A stretch of DNA of 64,000 nt from Shewanella pealeana ATCC 700345 (GTDB lineage: Bacteria > Pseudomonadota > Gammaproteobacteria > Enterobacterales > Shewanellaceae). Location: contig NC_009901.1 in the NCBI RefSeq assembly GCF_000018285.1, positions 805,001 through 869,000 of the forward strand, read 5' to 3'. The position numbers were made by a program, and so were the translations under genes. The notes beneath the pieces were generated by a model. That model saw nothing but the letters and a program-made list of their open reading frames with translations. It did no database searches and had not been told where the DNA came from. Each line of letters starts with the position of its first letter. Position 1 is the first letter of the stretch. Shown piece after piece: positions 36,831 to 45,576 of the stretch.

Positions 36831-37021
36831 GCTTCCCCCTATTCGGCCTAATGGCCCTTCTTTTAATGATTTACTGGGATTCAAACTTGTATTCAGTCAT
36901 TTGTTTGCTATGTTTTTTGTTTAGCGAGTGTTGAATTTTATCAGGCTACGAACGCTACTCTATGACCGCTAAGGTGCTCGCTTAATGGAATGATGAATTG
37001 ATAACTAAGGTTGGAAATCCC

Positions 37022-38188
37022 ATGAAAAAAGCGCTAGCAATATTACCCTTTACCGCATTGGCCTTTGTGCCAACTTGTTCAGCTGTAGATGTTTTTAAAG
37101 ATGATAAGAATGTATTCCAGATAGGGGGGTATATTGATGCTCGTGTCATCGATACCCAAGGCGTGACCGAAGTGGTTAACGGTAGTTCACGGATTAATTT
37201 CGCCTTTACTCGTGATATGTCGAATGATTGGACAACCTATGCAAAGTTGGAGTGGGGCGTCAATCCATTCGGTAATAGCACTATTGCGTATAGCAGTGAG
37301 AGTAACTTCGAAACTAAAAGTGGCGACTTTCTAAATAATCGTCTTGGTTATGTGGGTCTGAGCCATGATGCATACGGCTCTATTACTATAGGTAAGCAGT
37401 GGGGGGCCTGGTACGATGTGGTGTATAACACCAACTATGGCTTCGTTTGGGATGGTAATGCATCGGGAACTTACACCTATAACAAATCGGATGGTGCCAT
37501 CAATGGTGTTGGTCGTGGTGACAAGGTCATCCAATACCGTAATGGCTTCGGTGACTTTAGCATGGCGATTCAGATGCAGCTTAAAAATAGTGTCTCTGAT
37601 ATCGAAGATGATGGCTCGAATAGTCCTAACCGATTGGTGATGACTGAGTATGACAATACCTACGGCATAGGCTTGACCTATGAGGCAACCGAGATGCTAA
37701 CCCTGACCGCTGGCGGTAACTTTGGTGAGCCTGAGGGGACAACGGCTTCTGGAGTGGTGATTTCTGAAACCGATTATATCTATGGCGTGGGAGCCAGTTG
37801 GGGCAACTGGGATAGCTACGGGTTTTATGTCGCGGCAAACGTAAACGCCAATGAGTTTCACGATACCGATAACATAGGCCGCTTCTTGCAAGAGGCGATC
37901 GGCTTAGAGTCTATCGCATCGTATCTGTTCGATAATAACGTGAAAATTTTGGCGTCTTACAATATCTTAGAGGCGGGAGATAAGTACGAAGCTGCTCATC
38001 CCGGAGATGTGTTTAAGCGACAATTTGCCTTTGCTGGTGTGCATTATATTTGGGATAACAGCGTTATCTTCTATCTAGAAGGGCGGGTAGACTTTAGTGA
38101 CTTCTCTAGCTCAACTCCAGGTCTTGAGGCAAGGCAAGCACTGACTGAAGACGACGGTATTGCAGTCGGAGTGCGTTATACCCTGTAA
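37022..38188 (+). CDS. General porin (OmpC/OmpU-like)
   Basis: 388 residues from the ATG at 37022 (GGAAATCCC ahead; the frame opens at 36998). Signal peptide about 1-20 (ending CSA), then a 16-strand type barrel starting VFKDDKNVFQIGGYIDARV with RLGYVGLSHDAYGSITIGKQW, the hallmark of enterobacterial-type trimeric porins, and ending VGVRYTL with a terminal aromatic strand. An IS3 element begins 8 bp after the stop and separates the gene from its terminator at 39511. Confidence 0.93.
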   Translation: MKKALAILPFTALAFVPTCSAVDVFKDDKNVFQIGGYIDARVIDTQGVTEVVNGSSRINFAFTRDMSNDWTTYAKLEWGVNPFGNSTIAYSSESNFETKSGDFLNNRLGYVGLSHDAYGSITIGKQWGAWYDVVYNTNYGFVWDGNASGTYTYNKSDGAINGVGRGDKVIQYRNGFGDFSMAIQMQLKNSVSDIEDDGSNSPNRLVMTEYDNTYGIGLTYEATEMLTLTAGGNFGEPEGTTASGVVISETDYIYGVGASWGNWDSYGFYVAANVNANEFHDTDNIGRFLQEAIGLESIASYLFDNNVKILASYNILEAGDKYEAAHPGDVFKRQFAFAGVHYIWDNSVIFYLEGRVDFSDFSSSTPGLEARQALTEDDGIAVGVRYTL

Positions 38189-38228
38189 GATGTGTTTGTC
38201 TAGTCCTAAAATAGGTTGACGGTTTTTA

Positions 38229-38966
38229 TTAAGCCAGTTGGAACTCCCGACTGGCTTTTTTATGTACTTCATTAGGGGTTTTCATCCCTAAACTAAGATG
38301 CGGCCTTAAATGGTTATAAGTCTCTATCGACTCTTTGATTAACATATCGAGCTCCTTCATCGTACGGCAGCGATAAAGCAAAAACTCGTGCTTCAAAATC
38401 CCATTAACCCGCTCTGCAAGTGCATTTTGGTAGCAGTCATATCCATCTGTCATGGACGGAGTAATACCATTTGCCGCTAACGTCTCCTGGTACTCAGCTG
38501 AGCAGTACTGCATCCCTCTATCTGAGTGGTGAATGGCATCGCCTGTTGTCTGACGATTCTTTATCGTCATATTCAATGCTTTGACCACGTCACAAGCTTT
38601 CATTTCATGGCTTAACTCATATCCCATTATCTTTCTTGAGTACGCATCTGTTACCAGAGACAAATAGTGCGTCCCCTCATCTGATTTCACGTAGGTGATA
38701 TCGCTAACGAGCACCTCTTCAACACGCTTGACCGCTCTGTCTTTTAGTAAGTTGGGATACTTTCTTAGCCAGTGATGGCTATTGGTCGTTTTAGTGTAAT
38801 TTTTTCTGGGTTTTACCAGCATATTTTGTTGCTTCAAATACTGAAATAACCCATCTCTACCGAGCTTTATCCCTTGTTCTATCAGTTGTGGCTTGATGAG
38901 CTGGTAGAGCTTGCGCGTCCCCACTCTAGGCATAAACTGGCGCCAATACATGACCATCTTCATCAC
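38229..38966 (-). CDS. IS3 transposase OrfB (DDE integrase part)
   Basis: 245 residues from a GTG. The DDE catalytic residues are in VSDITYV, HHSDRGMQY and ALAERVNGILKHE. The frame is in fact open further upstream, across the end of orfA, and encodes KLATASRQFNLSRQAIYQW, an HTH-like N-terminus. The working protein is therefore probably the OrfA-OrfB fusion made by frameshifting, not a protein from this GTG. Confidence 0.93.
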   Translation of the reverse strand: MMKMVMYWRQFMPRVGTRKLYQLIKPQLIEQGIKLGRDGLFQYLKQQNMLVKPRKNYTKTTNSHHWLRKYPNLLKDRAVKRVEEVLVSDITYVKSDEGTHYLSLVTDAYSRKIMGYELSHEMKACDVVKALNMTIKNRQTTGDAIHHSDRGMQYCSAEYQETLAANGITPSMTDGYDCYQNALAERVNGILKHEFLLYRCRTMKELDMLIKESIETYNHLRPHLSLGMKTPNEVHKKASREFQLA

Positions 38967-39073
38967 AGGTTTAAGCGTTTCAGCTTTTGCCGTTCTGCGT
39001 TGTTTCCATTGATAAATTGCTTGTCTAGATAAGTTGAACTGCCGACTCGCTGTGGCTAACTTTATGGTGCCTT

Positions 39074-39457
39074 TTACTTTGGCGAACCAGAGCGTTCGGC
39101 TAAGTACTTTTTTTCTAAATCGATGCCGTATTCGTTTTTAAGCAACTCGACCATATCGCCATAAATCATGTTTTTCATTTCTAGATTAGAGACTTGCTTC
39201 TCCAATCGCTTAATTTTCTGGGCTGGCGTTTCTTTAGATTTAGACATAGGAGAGTGCTCAATAGGCTGGGACCAGTCTAATCTACCATGCTTTCGTAACC
39301 ATGTAAGGACGGTACTTCTTCCTTGGATACCATAGTGGTCTTGAGCTTGCTTATAGGTCAGCTCGCCTTTTTCTACTTGGCTGACGACGGCTAATTTAAA
39401 GCCTAATGTGTAATCACGCTGAGTACGTTTATTGCTGATAGAACCTGAAGGTTTCAT
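39074..39457 (-). CDS. IS3 transposase OrfA (HTH part)
   Basis: 127 residues. The helix-turn-helix region is TLGFKLAVVSQVEKGELTY and GRSTVLTWLRKHG (residues 17-62), followed by a leucine-zipper coiled coil KIKRLEKQVSNLEMKNMIY. It binds the IS ends and may repress transposition. The stop is preceded by a slippery site that sends some ribosomes into the orfB frame. Confidence 0.93.
   Translation of the reverse strand: MKPSGSISNKRTQRDYTLGFKLAVVSQVEKGELTYKQAQDHYGIQGRSTVLTWLRKHGRLDWSQPIEHSPMSKSKETPAQKIKRLEKQVSNLEMKNMIYGDMVELLKNEYGIDLEKKYLAERSGSPK
39107..39113 (-). promoter_or_regulatory. Programmed -1 frameshift site of the IS3 element
   Basis: The heptamer A AAA AAG is in the correct phase with orfA codons. 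Eleven codons before the orfA stop, it is followed by a stem built from TACTT/AAGTA and CGAAC/GTTCG. A -1 shift enters the orfB frame, which is open here. This is the standard IS3 arrangement. Confidence 0.88.
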
Positions 39458-39510
39458 AGATAAGTCTCCAATGTGTCAACTTATCTCAGGACGGGACAGT
39501 TCACCAATTT

Positions 39511-39540
39511 AAAAGGCCTACCGTGAGGTAAGCCTTTTTG
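39511..39540 (+). terminator. Former terminator of the porin gene, now beyond the IS
   Basis: AAAAGGCCTACC pairs with GGTAAGCCTTTT (one mismatch) around GTGA, followed by TTG. If the IS and one GTT are removed, it would lie about 20 bp after the porin stop, the normal place. Confidence 0.85.
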
Positions 39541-39598
39541 TTTGGTCGATTTTTAGCGACTACTTTAGTCGGTTATTTTAAGCGGCTATTATAAATGA

Positions 39599-40309
39599 TT
39601 ATTTTAGACGATAAGTCACTTCGACTCTGTCTTGAATCGTAACCTTGCCTTGTTGATAGCTTGGAGCCGCATCGAAGCTTTTTGCTTCTGAATTCATTCT
39701 TAACATCACTGGCTGAATTGGACGCTGCTCAAAATAGCTGATCTCCCATACGCCATCGAGTTTCTCACCAAAGCCTTCGGCCAGCATCTTGGCTTTTTGC
39801 TGGGCATCTTTAATCGCCGCCATTCTAGCTTGCTCAACATACTCAGTCTCTTTGCTCGATTTGAGGGCGATATTATTGATGCGGTTGATCCCTTGCTCTA
39901 GCGCTGAATCGAGAATGTTATTGAGCTTGGCAAGATCCATGACTGTAACTGTAATACGGCGGTTAGCGCTATAACCGATAAGTTGATTTGGCTTGTCTTT
40001 TTGATAATGGTATTGCGGTTGAAGGTTGATATTGGCGCTTTGAATAAGGGCTTTATCGATCCCAGCCTTTTCAAGACGGGCTAAAAAGTTAGCCACAGCT
40101 TTATCAGACTCACGTTTAGCGTCTTGGGCCGTTTTAGCTTTAATCACCACTTCAACATTCACCTCTGCCATGTCGGCTGTTACGGTGAGTTGGCTAGTGC
40201 CTATTGTGTTTAAGTGTGGAAAATCGACATCTGCGGCTTGAGCCGTGCCAACCATACTCGTTGAAGCGATAAGGCCTGAGATAAGGGCTGCGATAATTGA
40301 TGATTTCAT
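39599..40309 (-). CDS. SIMPL (DUF541) periplasmic protein
   Basis: 236 residues from the ATG at 40309 (TGGAGTCATT ahead; the frame opens at 40375). Signal peptide 1-26, ending AQA. SIMPL phrases include FPHLNTIGTSQLTVTADMAEVNVEV, GYSANRRITVTV and AIKDAQQKAKMLAEGFGE. Related proteins such as E. coli YggE lower oxidative stress by an unknown mechanism. Single-gene unit. Confidence 0.9.
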   Translation of the reverse strand: MKSSIIAALISGLIASTSMVGTAQAADVDFPHLNTIGTSQLTVTADMAEVNVEVVIKAKTAQDAKRESDKAVANFLARLEKAGIDKALIQSANINLQPQYHYQKDKPNQLIGYSANRRITVTVMDLAKLNNILDSALEQGINRINNIALKSSKETEYVEQARMAAIKDAQQKAKMLAEGFGEKLDGVWEISYFEQRPIQPVMLRMNSEAKSFDAAPSYQQGKVTIQDRVEVTYRLK

Positions 40310-40452
40310 AATGACTCCAAAAAGTGTAATTCGGTATGCTTTCTCGTTTCTCTTGTTAGCTATAAACGTAGTCATTTTTGAAAAGGGTTATTTTTTATTT
40401 TATTTTTTTGCAGTCGCTCGAGTCTATTAAATAACGCAAGCGACATATAAGC

Positions 40453-41097
40453 TTATTTAAAGCCTTCGTTAAATATCACCTCGGCTTTGCTTCTTTGCTT
40501 TTCCCACCCGGCGGTTTTTAACTCAGGTTCATCGAGAAAATCTGCGACATAGCCGATGCAAAGGTAACCAATTAACTCGGCATTCAGAGGGGCGTTAAGT
40601 GCTTGTTTGACGGCATCTGGGTCGACGATGCTGACCCAACCCACACCAACATTGAGTGAGCGCGCCATAAGCCAAATATTTTGAATGGCGCAGACGACGC
40701 TAAACCTGCCCATATCAGGCATGCTAGTTTGCCCAAGCACCGGGGTAGATTGGCTCTGGTAAAAAACCGCAAGGTTAACAGGCGCTTCTAATATGCCCTC
40801 GAGTTTGAGCTGCTTGTATTGGGCATTTTTATCTCCTGTAAACTGTGCACGGCCAGCTGCGTTGGCCTTTACAAAAGATTGGTGCACCTGTTGTTTGGTC
40901 GCTTCTTCGCGGATCACCACAAATTTCCAGGGCTGGGAGTAGCCAACAGATGGCGCATTCAATGCTGCATCAATGAGCTTATCAATAATGTCATCATCGA
41001 CAGGCTTAGATAGGAAGCGATTACCTCTTATATCTCGTCTAAGACGAATAATTTCAGCGAGTAACTGGCTGTCATTGTCAGAAAATTGGTGGCTCAT
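40453..41097 (-). CDS. bluB: 5,6-dimethylbenzimidazole synthase
   Basis: 214 residues from the ATG at 41097; the frame opens further upstream at 41163, but MSHQFSDNDSQ is the natural start. BluB breaks down FMN with oxygen to make dimethylbenzimidazole, the lower ligand of cobalamin. Family features: RRDIRGNRFLSKPV (near 19), NAPSVGYSQPWKF, and GWVSIVDPD. Nitroreductase fold. No cobalamin genes lie next to it; it may support salvage or completion of B12 made elsewhere. A general nitroreductase is less likely. Confidence 0.88.
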   Translation of the reverse strand: MSHQFSDNDSQLLAEIIRLRRDIRGNRFLSKPVDDDIIDKLIDAALNAPSVGYSQPWKFVVIREEATKQQVHQSFVKANAAGRAQFTGDKNAQYKQLKLEGILEAPVNLAVFYQSQSTPVLGQTSMPDMGRFSVVCAIQNIWLMARSLNVGVGWVSIVDPDAVKQALNAPLNAELIGYLCIGYVADFLDEPELKTAGWEKQRSKAEVIFNEGFK

Positions 41098-41126
41098 AGG
41101 ACTCTCACAAGTAAATAAGCTAATGA

Positions 41127-41150
41127 AAAGGCGCCACGATGGGCGCCTAG
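41127..41150 (-). terminator. Terminator of the dcu gene
   Basis: AGGCGCC (41129-41135) pairs perfectly with GGCGCCT (41142-41148). On the minus strand it is followed by TTTTC. It lies 48 bp after the dcu stop and 30 bp before bluB. Confidence 0.8.
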
Positions 41151-41195
41151 AGCTTAACTGCAATTTGCTATTAAAGCAGCTAGCTTATGCTGAAA

Positions 41196-42512
41196 CTAGT
41201 TAATCATCATAGATATGGAGTAACCAATGACAGTTGCCGTTATCACACCGATAAAGCCTGGCATAATAAAGCTGTGGTTCACTATGTACTTACCAATATG
41301 TGTGGTGCCGGTTCTATCGAAGCTGATGGCAGCCAAGTCACTTGGGTAGAACGGGAAGAAGAAGTAGGCGTAACAAGCTGGCAAGACACCGATAAGTACC
41401 GGAGCAGGGATCCCTAACGAGAAGCCGAGGGGCAACATGATGGTTAAAGTGGCCGCCTGACTCTTTAAGAATACCGAGGCGGTAAACATCGCGATGGCAA
41501 ATGACCAAGGATGAGCGTGGACGACATCGCTAACCGATTCGATTAAATAAGACTTGTGATGGCCAATAATGGTGTCGCTAAGCCATGCGATACCAAAGAT
41601 GATGATCACCGCCGTCATGCCGGCAATGAATACATTACTGTGAACGATCTTCTTAGGATCAATCTTGGTTGCGAGTAGAATCACAGCGCCCACAGATAGC
41701 ATCATAAACTGAATCGCTACCGACATTTTCACGCCTTCAGGTAGTAATTGGTCGCTGAACATAGCGAGTGCAATCACTGACAATATACCCAATAGGAAGA
41801 TACTTAAGCCTTTCTTGGCGGTGCTGTCGTTTTGATTCGAATCGCTCGATTCAACTTCGCTATCGAGCAGGCTATTTCTAAACTCTTCATCTTGCATGCG
41901 AGCCTGAAATTCAGGGTCTTTATCGAGATCTTTACCACGATTAAGGCTCCAAGCCGCAGCGACTAACACACCGATTAATGTCGATGGAATAGTCACCAGA
42001 AGCACGTCCACTAGGCTGATATCTAAGTTGTTTTCCATCGAGGTCGCAATCACTACCGCCGCTGCAGCAGCGATTGGGCTGGCGGTAATCCCCATTTGTG
42101 AGGCGATAGTCGCGACGGCTAAAGGACGCTCAGGACGAATACCTTTCTTATAGGCGACATCATAGATAACAGGTAATAGTGGATAAACAGAATGGCCCGT
42201 GCCGACCAATACCGTTAATGAATAGGTGCAAAGTGGGCCTAGAAATACAATTTGATTCGGGTGTTTACGCAGTAGTTTTTCGGCGTAACGTACCAGTAGT
42301 TTCAAACCGCCAGTGGCTTCAAGAGTAGCCGATGCTGCAACCACAGCCAGAATAATCAACATCACGTTGATAGGTGGTGTGCCAGGTGCTATGCCAAATA
42401 CGAAGGCTAATACCGATACGCCCAGACCACCAAGCAAGCCAAAGGCCACACCACCGTGGCGGATCCCCACAAATATAACAGTTAATAACAGCAGCATATG
42501 TATGAAAAACAT
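41196..42512 (-). CDS. dcuB: Anaerobic C4-dicarboxylate transporter, DcuA/DcuB family
   Basis: 438 residues, about 10 hydrophobic helices. Family phrases: MLIILAVVAASATLEATGG, TVLVGTGHSVYPLLPVIYD, RPERPLAVATIASQMGI and YPSDLAAISFDRTGTTHIG. Exchanges fumarate, malate or aspartate for succinate, as needed in fumarate respiration, a hallmark of Shewanella. Sequence phrasing is nearer DcuB than DcuA by memory. A charged loop (residues 200-230, rich in D, E and S) is longer than usual. Confidence 0.9.
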   Translation of the reverse strand: MFFIHMLLLLTVIFVGIRHGGVAFGLLGGLGVSVLAFVFGIAPGTPPINVMLIILAVVAASATLEATGGLKLLVRYAEKLLRKHPNQIVFLGPLCTYSLTVLVGTGHSVYPLLPVIYDVAYKKGIRPERPLAVATIASQMGITASPIAAAAAVVIATSMENNLDISLVDVLLVTIPSTLIGVLVAAAWSLNRGKDLDKDPEFQARMQDEEFRNSLLDSEVESSDSNQNDSTAKKGLSIFLLGILSVIALAMFSDQLLPEGVKMSVAIQFMMLSVGAVILLATKIDPKKIVHSNVFIAGMTAVIIIFGIAWLSDTIIGHHKSYLIESVSDVVHAHPWSFAIAMFTASVFLKSQAATLTIMLPLGFSLGIPAPVLIGVLPACYAYFFFPFYPSDLAAISFDRTGTTHIGKYIVNHSFIMPGFIGVITATVIGYSISMMIN

Positions 42513-42863
42513 AGCGGGTTCCTTTAAGAAGATAAGCGCAATAACCTTTAGCCGATAGACATCCGACTCAAGGGCTAGCCATAGGTAATAGCTTTTAAAA
42601 TGCTGTTATACAGTATGTAATCGAATGCTTAAATAGTCGCTGTCTAGCAAGGTGATAGGGCGCGTTTATTTGTCAAAATTTTAGTGAGAAGTGTGAACTG
42701 AAACGCAGTGAAAAAATGGTGCGATAGCGGGAGTTAACGAAAAGGAACTTAGCTCAATTAGCCCCGATACAGACAGGAGCAATTTTAAACTTATAGTTAA
42801 CTGACAAAACTCGTTGCAATTGGTTAGAATGAGGCAGATTTTTCATTCTTCAGAGTGGCAGGC
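42513..42863 (+). promoter_or_regulatory. dcu / mpl divergent region with mpl promoter
   Basis: For mpl, CTGACA at 42801-42806 and TAGAAT at 42825-42830 with an 18-bp spacer form a good sigma-70 promoter 33 bp before the ATG. For dcu, no clear Crp or Fnr site was found. Nothing else stands out in the 351 bp. Confidence 0.5.
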
Positions 42864-44249
42864 ATGCACGTACATATTTTAGGAATTTGTGGCACTTTCA
42901 TGGGTGGCTTAGCCTTATTAGCTAGAGCAGAAGGGCACAAGGTCACAGGCAGCGATGCCAATGTTTATCCTCCGATGAGCACGCAACTCGAAGAGCAAGG
43001 GATTGAGCTTATTCAGGGCTTCGATCCATCACAACTCGGAAGCAGTGAGGATGATGCGCCAGATCTTGTGGTAATTGGCAATGCCATGAGCCGTGGCAAT
43101 CCTTGTGTCGAGGCGGTATTGAACCGCGGCCTTAAATACACCTCTGGGCCACAGTTTCTTGCCGAGCATATCTTGCCTCAGCGCTGGGTATTGGCAGTAG
43201 CGGGCACCCACGGCAAGACATCGACATCGAGTATGTTGGCGTGGATCTTAGAAGATTGCGGCTATGAGCCAGGCTTTTTGATTGGCGGCGTGCCACAAAA
43301 CTTCGGTGTGTCTGCTCGCTTAGGTGGCTCGCCTTTCTTTGTAGTGGAAGCCGACGAGTATGACAGCGCGTTTTTCGATAAGCGTTCTAAGTTTGTGCAC
43401 TACCAGCCACGCACCTTAGTGATTAATAACTTAGAGTTTGATCATGCGGATATTTTTGATGATTTAAAGGCGATTCAGCGTCAGTTTAACCATGTCATAC
43501 GTACCGTGCCGGGTGAGGGTAAGATTATCTGGCCTGCGGATGCTAATAGTGTGCAACAAGTTATCGATATGGGCTGCTGGAGTGAGCAAGAGCAGTATCA
43601 CTTGAGTGGCAACTCACAGGGCTGGTATGCGGTTAACTTGACTGAAGACGGTCATAAATTTGAGGTGTTCTTCGATGGTGAGTCGCAAGGCATTTTGGAC
43701 TGGCAGTTAATCGGTCAGCACAATATTGAAAATGCGGTGATGGCTATTGCTGCAGCAAGGCATGTGGGGGTTAAACCAGAGGCGGCAATTGCCGCCTTAA
43801 CCCAGTTTGCACCACCAAAGCGCAGAATGGAGCTACTAGATACAGTCAATGGTATCGAAGTCTATGATGACTTTGCTCATCACCCGACAGCCATTACCAC
43901 TTCGCTCAATGGCATGCGAGCCCGTGTTGGGAGCGGCAAGATCACTGTGATTTTAGAGCCGCGCTCTAACACCATGAAGAGCGGAGTACATAAAGATACT
44001 CTAGCTAACTCACTGAGCTTGGCGAGCAATGCATACTTGTATCAAGCGGGTAATATCGATTGGGATATTAGCGCTGCGATGAGCTGCGCCTCGATCCCGG
44101 TTGAGGTCTTATATGATATTGATGAGATTGTTGAGCGGGTATCTGCCCAAGCTAATAGCACAGATACTATTATTGTTATGAGTAATGGTGGCTTTGGTGG
44201 GTTACATCAAAAGCTGCTTGCTAAGCTTCGTCATCAAACAGGTAAATAA
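42864..44249 (+). CDS. mpl: UDP-MurNAc:murein tripeptide ligase
   Basis: Reuses the tripeptide released from old cell wall by joining it to UDP-MurNAc. 461 residues from the ATG at 42864, giving MHVHILGICGTFMGG as in E. coli; a GTG three codons upstream is also possible. Mur ligase ATP site: VAGTHGKTSTSSMLAW. Other phrases are VVEADEYDSAFFDKRSKF and DDFAHHPTAI. First gene of mpl-ubiX, 6 bp apart. Confidence 0.96.
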   Translation: MHVHILGICGTFMGGLALLARAEGHKVTGSDANVYPPMSTQLEEQGIELIQGFDPSQLGSSEDDAPDLVVIGNAMSRGNPCVEAVLNRGLKYTSGPQFLAEHILPQRWVLAVAGTHGKTSTSSMLAWILEDCGYEPGFLIGGVPQNFGVSARLGGSPFFVVEADEYDSAFFDKRSKFVHYQPRTLVINNLEFDHADIFDDLKAIQRQFNHVIRTVPGEGKIIWPADANSVQQVIDMGCWSEQEQYHLSGNSQGWYAVNLTEDGHKFEVFFDGESQGILDWQLIGQHNIENAVMAIAAARHVGVKPEAAIAALTQFAPPKRRMELLDTVNGIEVYDDFAHHPTAITTSLNGMRARVGSGKITVILEPRSNTMKSGVHKDTLANSLSLASNAYLYQAGNIDWDISAAMSCASIPVEVLYDIDEIVERVSAQANSTDTIIVMSNGGFGGLHQKLLAKLRHQTGK

Positions 44250-44255
44250 ATAGCC

Positions 44256-44909
44256 ATGAGTGGGACATATCGTAAAGCAGACAAATCGATTAGTTTAGCC
44301 TGGACCGGCGCATCAGGCGCTCCCTATGGCTTAAGGCTGCTTGAAATTTTATTGAAAAGTAATTATCAGGTTTTCTTGATGATCTCTTCCGCCGCACGAG
44401 TGGTTTTGGCTACTGAGCAAGGGCTGCAATTAAGCGCAAATGGCGAAAAAGCCAAGGCGCAGTTACTGGCGCAATTTGGCGAAGTCGCTGGCGAGCTTGT
44501 TGTACTGGGCAAAGATGAGTGGTTTTCACCGCCCGCTTCGGGCTCTGCCGCACCTAAGCAGATGGTCATCTGCCCCTGCAGTACAGGCACTTTAGCGGCA
44601 GTTGCCACAGGTATGAGTAATAATTTACTCGAAAGAGCCGCCGATGTAGTAATAAAAGAGCGCGGCCAGTTAATCTTGGTTCCGCGAGAAACTCCTTTTA
44701 GTGCCATACACTTAGAGCACATGTTGTCGCTTTCTAGGCTAGGCGCAACCATCATGCCTGCGGCACCAGGCTTTTATCATAATCCCAAATCGGTTGAAGA
44801 TCTGGTAGACTTCATGGTCGCTCGAATTCTTGACCATTTGGGCGTTAACCATGCACTAACGAATCGTTGGGGTTATGACAAGCATAACGTTAGCGACATC
44901 GACTACTGA
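44256..44909 (+). CDS. ubiX: Flavin prenyltransferase
   Basis: Makes prenylated FMN, the cofactor of UbiD decarboxylase in ubiquinone synthesis. 217 residues. Signatures: [19 protein letters not shown] (residues 13-31), [26 protein letters not shown] and [17 protein letters not shown]. Directly after mpl; hpt starts 7 bp downstream, so these three may be one transcript. Confidence 0.95.
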   Translation: MSGTYRKADKSISLAWTGASGAPYGLRLLEILLKSNYQVFLMISSAARVVLATEQGLQLSANGEKAKAQLLAQFGEVAGELVVLGKDEWFSPPASGSAAPKQMVICPCSTGTLAAVATGMSNNLLERAADVVIKERGQLILVPRETPFSAIHLEHMLSLSRLGATIMPAAPGFYHNPKSVEDLVDFMVARILDHLGVNHALTNRWGYDKHNVSDIDY

Positions 44910-44916
44910 GAGTTTT

Positions 44917-45450
44917 ATGAAACACACCACTGAAGTGATGATCACTGCTGAAGAGATCGATCAAAAATTGGATATTTTGGCTGAGCAGATTAATGCACAT
45001 TATGCCGATAGCGACCGCCTGTTGATGGTAGGTTTACTGAAAGGTTCTGTTGTTTTTATGGCAGATCTTTGTAGACGTATTAAAGGTCATGTTGAGATCG
45101 ACTTTATGTCGGTATCAAGCTATGGCAACGAAATGAGCAGCAGCCGCGACGTAAAAATTCTTAAAGACGTGCAGTCTGAAATTCAGGGTCGTGATGTGTT
45201 GATCGTTGAAGATCTTATCGATTCAGGCAATACCTTAAACAAGGTACGCGATATGCTATTGCTACGAGAGCCAAAGAGTTTGGCGCTTTGTACGCTATTA
45301 GATAAGCCTGAACGCCGTGAAGTTGACGTACCAGTCGATTTTATTGGCTTTACTATCCCTGACGAGTTCATCGTGGGCTATGGTATCGACTATGCGGAGC
45401 AGTATCGTAACCTGCCGTATATCGCTAAAGTTGTACCGTTAGAAGACTAA
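44917..45450 (+). CDS. hpt: Hypoxanthine phosphoribosyltransferase
   Basis: Purine salvage: hypoxanthine with PRPP gives IMP. 177 residues from the ATG at 44917 (E. coli 178); the frame opens earlier at 44875 inside ubiX. PRPP loop: [14 protein letters not shown] (residues 90-103), and [15 protein letters not shown] strong terminator follows at 45525. Confidence 0.96.
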   Translation: MKHTTEVMITAEEIDQKLDILAEQINAHYADSDRLLMVGLLKGSVVFMADLCRRIKGHVEIDFMSVSSYGNEMSSSRDVKILKDVQSEIQGRDVLIVEDLIDSGNTLNKVRDMLLLREPKSLALCTLLDKPERREVDVPVDFIGFTIPDEFIVGYGIDYAEQYRNLPYIAKVVPLED

Positions 45451-45524
45451 ACTAGAAGTTACGTTACGGCGCGATTACATAGGTAAAGTTACCTGAGTTG
45501 ATTGGCACCTAACCTAATACAATG

Positions 45525-45550
45525 ACTCCCGCAATCGCGGGAGTTTTTAT
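45525..45550 (+). terminator. Terminator after hpt
   Basis: ACTCCCGC pairs perfectly with GCGGGAGT around AATC, followed by TTTTTATAT. Confidence 0.92.
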
Positions 45551-45576
45551 ATATTTTCAAATGGATTGGAATAACC

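Larger units (their letters stand above)
38197..39498 (-). mobile_element. IS3-family insertion sequence, complete (1302 bp)
   Basis: Ends are 24-bp imperfect inverted repeats, TGTCTAGTCCTAAAATAG... on the left and TGTCCCGTCCTGAGATAA... read inward on the right, matching at 19 of 24 positions and both starting TG. A 3-bp target duplication GTT flanks it (38194-38196 and 39499-39501). It carries orfA and orfB on the minus strand with a -1 frameshift site. Both frames are intact, so the element may still move. Confidence 0.95.

Noticed and set aside
40410..41100. Cobalamin riboswitch near bluB
   Set aside because: The 98-bp gap upstream of bluB holds only the dcu terminator; no B12-box-like sequence was seen.
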